Positions 59,356-64,000 of a stretch of DNA of 64,000 nt are shown piece after piece. The translations under genes and the position numbers were made by a program. The notes under the pieces were generated by a model. It made no database searches and was not told where the DNA came from. It saw only the letters and a list, made by a program, of their open reading frames with translations. The stretch is from NCBI RefSeq assembly GCF_001263205.1, contig NZ_CP012333.1, forward strand, positions 10,397,501 to 10,461,500, read 5' to 3'. This stretch comes from Labilithrix luteola (lineage in GTDB: Bacteria; Myxococcota_A; Polyangia; Polyangiales; Polyangiaceae). Each line of letters opens with the position of its first letter. The first letter of the stretch is position 1.

Positions 59356-61281
59356 GTGATCTCCGCCTCCTCGCCGCGAGCTCTAGCCAAACACGAAGAC
59401 GACATCGGGACCGGCGCGCCCCACGGTAGCGTCGCGACTCTCGCGCTCGGCGCGCTCGGGGTCGTCTTCGGCGACATCGGCACGAGTCCGCTCTACACGC
59501 TTCCGTCGTGCATCGAGGTTCTCGGCGGCAAGACCGATCGGGCCGACGTGCTCGGCATGCTTTCGCTCGTCTTCTGGTCGCTCACGATGGTGGTGACCGT
59601 GAAGTACATGACGTTCGTCATGCGCGCCGACAACCATGGCGAGGGCGGGATCCTCGCCTTGCTCGCGCTGGTTCCGAAGCGCATGCGCGGCAGCAAGACC
59701 GGACTCGGTTGGCTCGCCTTCCTCGTCGTCGTGGGCGCCGCACTGCTCTACGGCGACGGGATCATCACGCCCGCCATCTCCGTGCTCAGTGCGATGGAAG
59801 GACTGGAAGTCGCGACACCGCGGCTCTCGCCTCTCGTGCTGCCCCTCACCTGCGCGGTGCTCCTGGGCCTCTTCGGCATCCAACATCGAGGTACGGGCAG
59901 AGTCGGCAACATCTTCGGCCCGGTGATGGTCGTGTGGTTCGTGACCATCGCGATCCTCGGCGTGCACCACATCGTGAAGTACCCCGCGGTCCTCTCCGCG
60001 CTGAACCCGATCCACGGCGTTCGCTTCTTCGTCATCCACGGCGTCCGCGGCATCTTCGTGCTCGGCGCGGTCGTGCTCGCCGTCACGGGAGGCGAGGCCC
60101 TCTATGCGGACATGGGCCATTTCGGCAGGCGACCGATTCGCGTCGCGTGGATGGTCATCGTCATGCCCGCGTTGGTGCTGAACTACTTCGGCCAGGGCGC
60201 ACTCCTCCTCACCGACCCTCACGCGAGTGCGCACCTCTTCTTCGCGATGGTCCCGCCGGGACCAGCAACCTACGCGCTCGTGGCGCTCTCCACGTGCGCG
60301 ACCGTCATCGCCTCGCAGGCGCTCATCTCTGGGGTGTTTTCGCTCACCCACCAGGCCGTCCAGCTCGGGCTCTTTCCGCGTGTCGACGTCGAGCACACGT
60401 CCGCCCAAGCCGAAGGCCAGATCTACGTGCCCGTCATGAATACGGCGCTCGCGATCGCCTGTCTGGGGCTCGTCATCGGCTTCCGCAGCGCGAACCGACT
60501 CGCGGCGGCGTACGGCATCGCGGTGACCGGCACCATGGTCATCACCTCGGTCGTGTTCTTCGAGGTCTCGCGACGAACCTGGCACTGGCCGATCTGGAAA
60601 TCGCTCCCGCTGCTCCTGCTCTTCTTGGCCTTCGACATCCCGTTCTTCGCGGCGAACGCGTTCAAGTTCCGCGACGGCGGCTACATCCCCGTGCTCGTGG
60701 CGGTACTGCTCACGCTCGTGATGACGAACTGGAGCCGAGGCCAGCACATTTTCCACGAGCAGGAGGCGCGGCTCTCGCCTTCGCTCGCGAACTTCCTCGA
60801 CGGGATCGATCGAAAGCTCGCCGCGCGCATTCCCGGCACGGCCATCTTCCTCGCCAGCGCGACCGAGGAGGTTCCGCTCGTCCTCGTACGCTTCGTGGAG
60901 CGCGTTCGTGCATTGCCGGAGCACGTGCTCGTTCTCTCCATCGTGATCACGCACGAGCCGCACCTCCCACCCGACACCGCCACGCTCGAACCGCTCGGCA
61001 AGGGCATCTCGCGGCTCACGATCCAGCGCGGCTTCATGGACTCCACGAAGCTCCTCCCCGTGCTCGAGTGTGCCGTCCGAAAGTTCGCGCTGTCGTGCGA
61101 TCTCCGAAGCGCCACTTACTACTTCGGTCGCGAGACCTTCCTTGCGACCTCCGAGGGTGAGATGTCTCGCCTGTCCGAGAGCTTCTTCGCGTTCCTCGCC
61201 CGCAATGCCAGCACGACGACGGCGCAGTACCGGATCCCGCCCACGCAGGTGGTCGAGATGGGCGTCGAAATCGACCTATGA
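59356..61281 (+). CDS. kup: Potassium uptake protein Kup
   Basis: Kup is a K+:H+ symporter of the inner membrane. The GTG at 59356 gives 641 residues, close to E. coli Kup (622). Family segments include LGVVFGDIGTSPLYTL (about 33-48), DNHGEGGILALLAL and YGDGIITPAISVLSA, and about twelve membrane helices are seen, then a C-terminal cytosolic domain. Upstream spacing to pepQ is 63 bases. Confidence 0.92.
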   Translation: MISASSPRALAKHEDDIGTGAPHGSVATLALGALGVVFGDIGTSPLYTLPSCIEVLGGKTDRADVLGMLSLVFWSLTMVVTVKYMTFVMRADNHGEGGILALLALVPKRMRGSKTGLGWLAFLVVVGAALLYGDGIITPAISVLSAMEGLEVATPRLSPLVLPLTCAVLLGLFGIQHRGTGRVGNIFGPVMVVWFVTIAILGVHHIVKYPAVLSALNPIHGVRFFVIHGVRGIFVLGAVVLAVTGGEALYADMGHFGRRPIRVAWMVIVMPALVLNYFGQGALLLTDPHASAHLFFAMVPPGPATYALVALSTCATVIASQALISGVFSLTHQAVQLGLFPRVDVEHTSAQAEGQIYVPVMNTALAIACLGLVIGFRSANRLAAAYGIAVTGTMVITSVVFFEVSRRTWHWPIWKSLPLLLLFLAFDIPFFAANAFKFRDGGYIPVLVAVLLTLVMTNWSRGQHIFHEQEARLSPSLANFLDGIDRKLAARIPGTAIFLASATEEVPLVLVRFVERVRALPEHVLVLSIVITHEPHLPPDTATLEPLGKGISRLTIQRGFMDSTKLLPVLECAVRKFALSCDLRSATYYFGRETFLATSEGEMSRLSESFFAFLARNASTTTAQYRIPPTQVVEMGVEIDL

Positions 61282-61382
61282 TCCGGCCTCGAACGCGTTT
61301 TTTCGCAGTCTTAGCCCCATAATTTCGAGCAGTTACGATTCTTGAAATTTTCGACCGTGCTCCACCGACTGGACCGGTAGAG

Positions 61383-61997
61383 ATGTTCACGGCCCTCATG
61401 ACAACGGCGGCGGCAGCTCCGGCAAAGGCTCCCGAGCGAGAGCTCGAGACCGCCGCCCTCAGGCCTCTCGTGCGCGCGGTGGTCGCGTGCGTGCTGCGAG
61501 AAGCGGCGGACCATCCCGACGTCCAGGACTGTACGAACGAAGCGATGCGTCGCGCGCTCGAGAGTTCGGCGACGGCGCGAGGTCCGCTCCGCCCCTGGCT
61601 GCTCGGCGTCGCTCGACACGTTGCGCTCGACACGTTGCGCGCACGCCAAAAGCAGCGCGCACGTAACGTCGACATGCCCGACGACACGGCGAGTGAATCT
61701 CAGCTCGCCCATCGGCACGTCGTCGAGCGCCTGGTCGATCCCGCAGCAGGGGCCGACGAACAACTCGAGCTCCGCGAGCGCGCCCTGCGGGTCAGGCGCG
61801 TGCTCGCTTCACTGCCGGAAGGTCCGCGTACGGCGCTCTCGCTCTTCCACCTGGAAGGGCTCTCCTACCAGGAGATCGCCGCACGACTCGACGTACCGCT
61901 CGGAACGGTGGCCACCTGGGTCACCCGAGGACGCAAGGCCATGGCCGAAGCACTGGAAGACGAAGTCTCGGAGGGGAAAGGAGGAGTCCGCCCATGA
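61383..61997 (+). CDS. ECF RNA polymerase sigma factor
   Basis: The ATG at 61383 gives 204 residues with sigma region 2 (about 25-90; PWLLGVARHVALDTLRA) and region 4 (about 140-195; LPEGPRTALSLFHLEGLSYQEIAARLDVPLGTVATWVTRGRKAM). It overlaps the anti-sigma gene through ATGA at 61994-61997. The region upstream (61321-61349) has the inverted repeat AATTTC-N17-GAAATT, which may be part of its promoter. Confidence 0.87.
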   Translation: MFTALMTTAAAAPAKAPERELETAALRPLVRAVVACVLREAADHPDVQDCTNEAMRRALESSATARGPLRPWLLGVARHVALDTLRARQKQRARNVDMPDDTASESQLAHRHVVERLVDPAAGADEQLELRERALRVRRVLASLPEGPRTALSLFHLEGLSYQEIAARLDVPLGTVATWVTRGRKAMAEALEDEVSEGKGGVRP

Positions 61998-62515
61998 ACC
62001 ACGAACGGGGCAAATCCCTGGAAACCATGCTGCCGGAGGAGCTCCTCTGGGCCGAAGGAGGTCACGCGAGCGACGTCGTGCTCACCGCACTCGCCGACGG
62101 TCAGTTGGCCATCGTTCCGCCGAACGTGCGCGCACACGTCGAAGGCTGCGATCTCTGCACGACGCACCTCGGCCACGCTGCGCTGCTCTCGATCCACACC
62201 GGCGCCGGCCTCGCTGCGCCGCGCGAAACCGCGAGCCAAACCGAGCGAGCGCCCTTCCCTCGCCTCGCCATCACGCTCGGCCTCGCGGTGGCCGTGCTCG
62301 GGCTCGTGCCGACCCTGCTCCAAGCGCCCTCGACCGCGCGTGCGTTCGCAGGCGACGTGCCGCTCGTCGCTGGCGCCGTCTCCACGCTGAGCCATCGCTT
62401 CCTCGCGCCGGGAAGCCCCCTGATGCTCGCCTCGACCTACGGCGCGGCGGTGCTGCTCGTCATGGTCGCCGTCGTCGTCGTTCGTCGTTTGCCGAAGAAG
62501 GAAATCTCGTCATGA
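61994..62515 (+). CDS. Zinc-finger anti-sigma factor
   Basis: The ATG at 61994 overlaps the sigma stop. The 173-residue protein has a zinc-binding motif HVEGCDLC (His-x3-Cys-x2-Cys) at about 48-55 and two membrane helices (about 90-110 and 145-167). It should hold the ECF sigma at the membrane until a signal releases it. The stop overlaps the next ATG (ATGAG), so all three genes are coupled. Confidence 0.85.
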   Translation: MNHERGKSLETMLPEELLWAEGGHASDVVLTALADGQLAIVPPNVRAHVEGCDLCTTHLGHAALLSIHTGAGLAAPRETASQTERAPFPRLAITLGLAVAVLGLVPTLLQAPSTARAFAGDVPLVAGAVSTLSHRFLAPGSPLMLASTYGAAVLLVMVAVVVVRRLPKKEISS

Positions 62516-63753
62516 GCTCGCTTCGTCGTTTTGCCTGGATCGCCTCGGTGTTCGCGCTGTCGGCCGTACTTCCCGCCACCGCGGGCGCTGCGCTGCGCAA
62601 AGACGGGACGTGGCCGCCCGACAAGACCGACAAGACCGTGTCGCTCGCCTTCGACGGCAAGCCGAGCGATGGTCTCTCGAAGCTCGCGAGCGAAGCGGGC
62701 TGGAGCCTCGTCGTCTCGAAGGCGGTGGCGGTCGACGAGCACGAGGTCCACATCGACGTGCAGAATCAGCCGGCCGACGCCGTCCTCGAGGCCCTCTTCA
62801 TCGAGGGCAACGTCGTCGCCACACGCAACGGCTCCCTGATCACGATCACGCCCGCGACCGCGACGCCCAGCGCAGCTCAGGCTCCTGCACCAGTGCCGTC
62901 GGTACGCGGAGAGGATCGCAACGTCGTCGGCGACTCGGTCGTCATCGAGAAGGACGAGGTCGTTCGCACGCTGACCGTCACCGGCGGCTCGGTGAGAATC
63001 CTCGGTACCGTGACCGGCGCGCTCGTCGTCTTCGGCGGCAACGCCCGCGTGGAGGACGGCGGACACGTGGTCGGAGACGCCACCGCCATCGGCGGCACGC
63101 TGACGATCGCCAAAGGCGGTCGCGTCGACGGCAAGGCAGGCGTCGTGGGCGGCATGCTCACGCGCGAAGACGGAGCCATCGTCGACGGAACGAAGAAAAA
63201 AGCCGCGACCGTGGTGAAGAGCGACGACGAGGACGACGACGACGAGGCGCCTTCGACGGTCGCCACCAAAGCCGCCGCGGTGGGCTCCTCCATCACCAAG
63301 ATGGCGCTCCTCTTCGTCATGGGCTGCGTTCTCCTCGCGCTCGCCACACGCAAGATGGAAAGCCTGACGGGTGAAATCGCCGCGCGTCCGATGCGAAACT
63401 TCGCGCTCGGCATCGTGGGCTCCATCGCGGCGACGATCGGGCTCTGCGTGCTCTGCGTGACGATCGTGGGCATTCCCGTCGCGATTCTGGGCTTGCTCCT
63501 CGGGGTCTTCGCCGTCTACGCAGCCATCACCGCGGTTCTCACCACCGCCGGAGCGGCCATCATCGGCCACAAGACGAAGAACTCGTATCTGCACCTGCTC
63601 GCCGGCACGGTGGGCTTCCTCGTCATCGGCGCGATTCCCTGGATCGGCGGCCTCGCGACACTCGCCGTCACCATGATCGCGATGGGCGCGCTCGTCTCCA
63701 CGCGAGGGGCCGGCGCCTTCGCCTCACGGCGAAAGCTGCCCGGCACCTTCTGA
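62512..63753 (+). CDS. Signal-peptide protein with STN-like, bactofilin-like and membrane domains
   Basis: The ATG at 62512 gives 413 residues: a signal peptide (1-27), an STN/secretin-like domain of about 60 residues (VSLAFDGKPSDGLSKLASEAG), a beta-helix of short repeats (about 145-235; GSVRILGTVTGALVVFGGNARV, GHVVGDATAIGGTLTIAKGGRVDG) like polymer-forming bactofilins, an acidic linker (DDEDDDDEAP), and about four membrane helices to the end. This may be the membrane output or sensor regulated by the sigma/anti-sigma pair. The combination is not one I can name. Confidence 0.7.
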   Translation: MSSLRRFAWIASVFALSAVLPATAGAALRKDGTWPPDKTDKTVSLAFDGKPSDGLSKLASEAGWSLVVSKAVAVDEHEVHIDVQNQPADAVLEALFIEGNVVATRNGSLITITPATATPSAAQAPAPVPSVRGEDRNVVGDSVVIEKDEVVRTLTVTGGSVRILGTVTGALVVFGGNARVEDGGHVVGDATAIGGTLTIAKGGRVDGKAGVVGGMLTREDGAIVDGTKKKAATVVKSDDEDDDDEAPSTVATKAAAVGSSITKMALLFVMGCVLLALATRKMESLTGEIAARPMRNFALGIVGSIAATIGLCVLCVTIVGIPVAILGLLLGVFAVYAAITAVLTTAGAAIIGHKTKNSYLHLLAGTVGFLVIGAIPWIGGLATLAVTMIAMGALVSTRGAGAFASRRKLPGTF

Positions 63754-63819
63754 CGAACGCTGGGCGAGGGCCGGTCGCGTGATCGGTCGCGTGATCGGCA
63801 TCCTCGCCCCCTCTGCTCG

Positions 63820-64000
63820 TCACTCCTTCTTCAGATCCAGCGAGGCCGAATTGATGCAGTAGCGCAGGCCGCCACGATCGCGGGGTCCGTCATCGAACAC
63901 ATGCCCCAGATGCGCGCCGCACGAATTGCAGTGGACCTCGGTGCGCACCATGAAGTGCGATCGGTCCTCTTCCTCGTCGACGGTGGCGGCCGAAGGCTTC
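63820..64000 (-). CDS. msrB: Peptide-methionine (R)-S-oxide reductase MsrB, partial
   Basis: The C-terminal about 60 residues of MsrB are present; the gene runs on past the right edge. RSHFMVRTEVHCNSCGAHLGH has the first zinc-binding Cys pair (CNSC), and GLRYCINSAS holds the catalytic Cys. MsrB repairs oxidised methionine in proteins. The stop is at 63820-63822. Confidence 0.93.
   Translation of the reverse strand, partial: KPSAATVDEEEDRSHFMVRTEVHCNSCGAHLGHVFDDGPRDRGGLRYCINSASLDLKKE

Noticed and set aside
1..64000. CRISPR array, rRNA genes, insertion sequences
   Set aside because: No regular spacer-repeat array, no rRNA segments and no transposase or terminal inverted repeats were recognised.

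Overview
The window looks like a stretch of a high-GC chromosome from the Myxococcota, most likely a Polyangia-type bacterium. The inference rests on the strong GC bias, the frequent GTG starts, several lipoproteins of no known family with Asp/Gly/Ala-rich or Cys-rich tails, an ECF sigma/anti-sigma pair beside a polymer-like membrane protein, a TPR protein with a long proline-rich linker, and an isolated FliQ/SctS-type export protein. No species can be named from the sequence.

Region 1 (1 to about 20,917) is the right part of a prophage with a contractile tail. The gene order is Mu-like: capsid protease with a nested scaffold, decoration protein, gpT-type major capsid protein, connector and tail-completion proteins, sheath, tube, a tail-assembly chaperone with a strong -1 frameshift signal, tape measure, baseplate hub/spike, gp25-like wedge, gpJ-like wedge and a tail protein I-like gene. 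Three fibre or adhesin genes follow, one an Asp-box beta-propeller and one carrying an IPT/TIG-like domain. A lysis region comes next (membrane proteins, a GH24-type endolysin with the Glu-Asp-Thr triad, a coiled-coil lipoprotein), then two small genes on the minus strand. The phage ends at the 3' half of a tRNA-Leu(UAA) gene (20863-20917), which reads as an attachment site. Packaging, integration and replication genes must lie to the left of the window.

Region 2 (20.9-31.3 kb) holds a membrane histidine kinase, histidine ammonia-lyase, a protein joining a degenerate methyltransferase to a transglutaminase-like domain, a biotin carrier protein, a PLP-dependent desulfhydrase/deaminase, a CPBP protease, a TPR-AIM24 protein, PgsA, a lipoprotein and the FliQ/SctS homologue.

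Region 3 (31.3-45.9 kb) contains an almost complete molybdenum cofactor pathway (moeA, moaC, moaE, moaD, moaB/mogA, moaA) dispersed among unrelated genes: a TetR regulator with a probable frameshift, EpmA, an M28 peptidase, an aldo/keto reductase, a GNAT enzyme, an NmrA-like protein divergent from a LysR regulator, a ClC/MarR pair, a frameshifted HAD phosphatase and a polysaccharide-deacetylase remnant. This patchwork suggests insertions and decay around the Moco genes.

Region 4 (45.9-64 kb) carries a membrane-anchored MutS-like ATPase, a small winged-helix protein with a recognisable promoter/operator, a lipoprotein prolyl oligopeptidase, SurE, Apt, two lipoproteins, a 48-residue membrane peptide, a TetR regulator, an aldehyde dehydrogenase, a lipase, an acyl-CoA-binding protein, PepQ, Kup, an ECF sigma/anti-sigma/effector operon and the end of msrB at the right edge.
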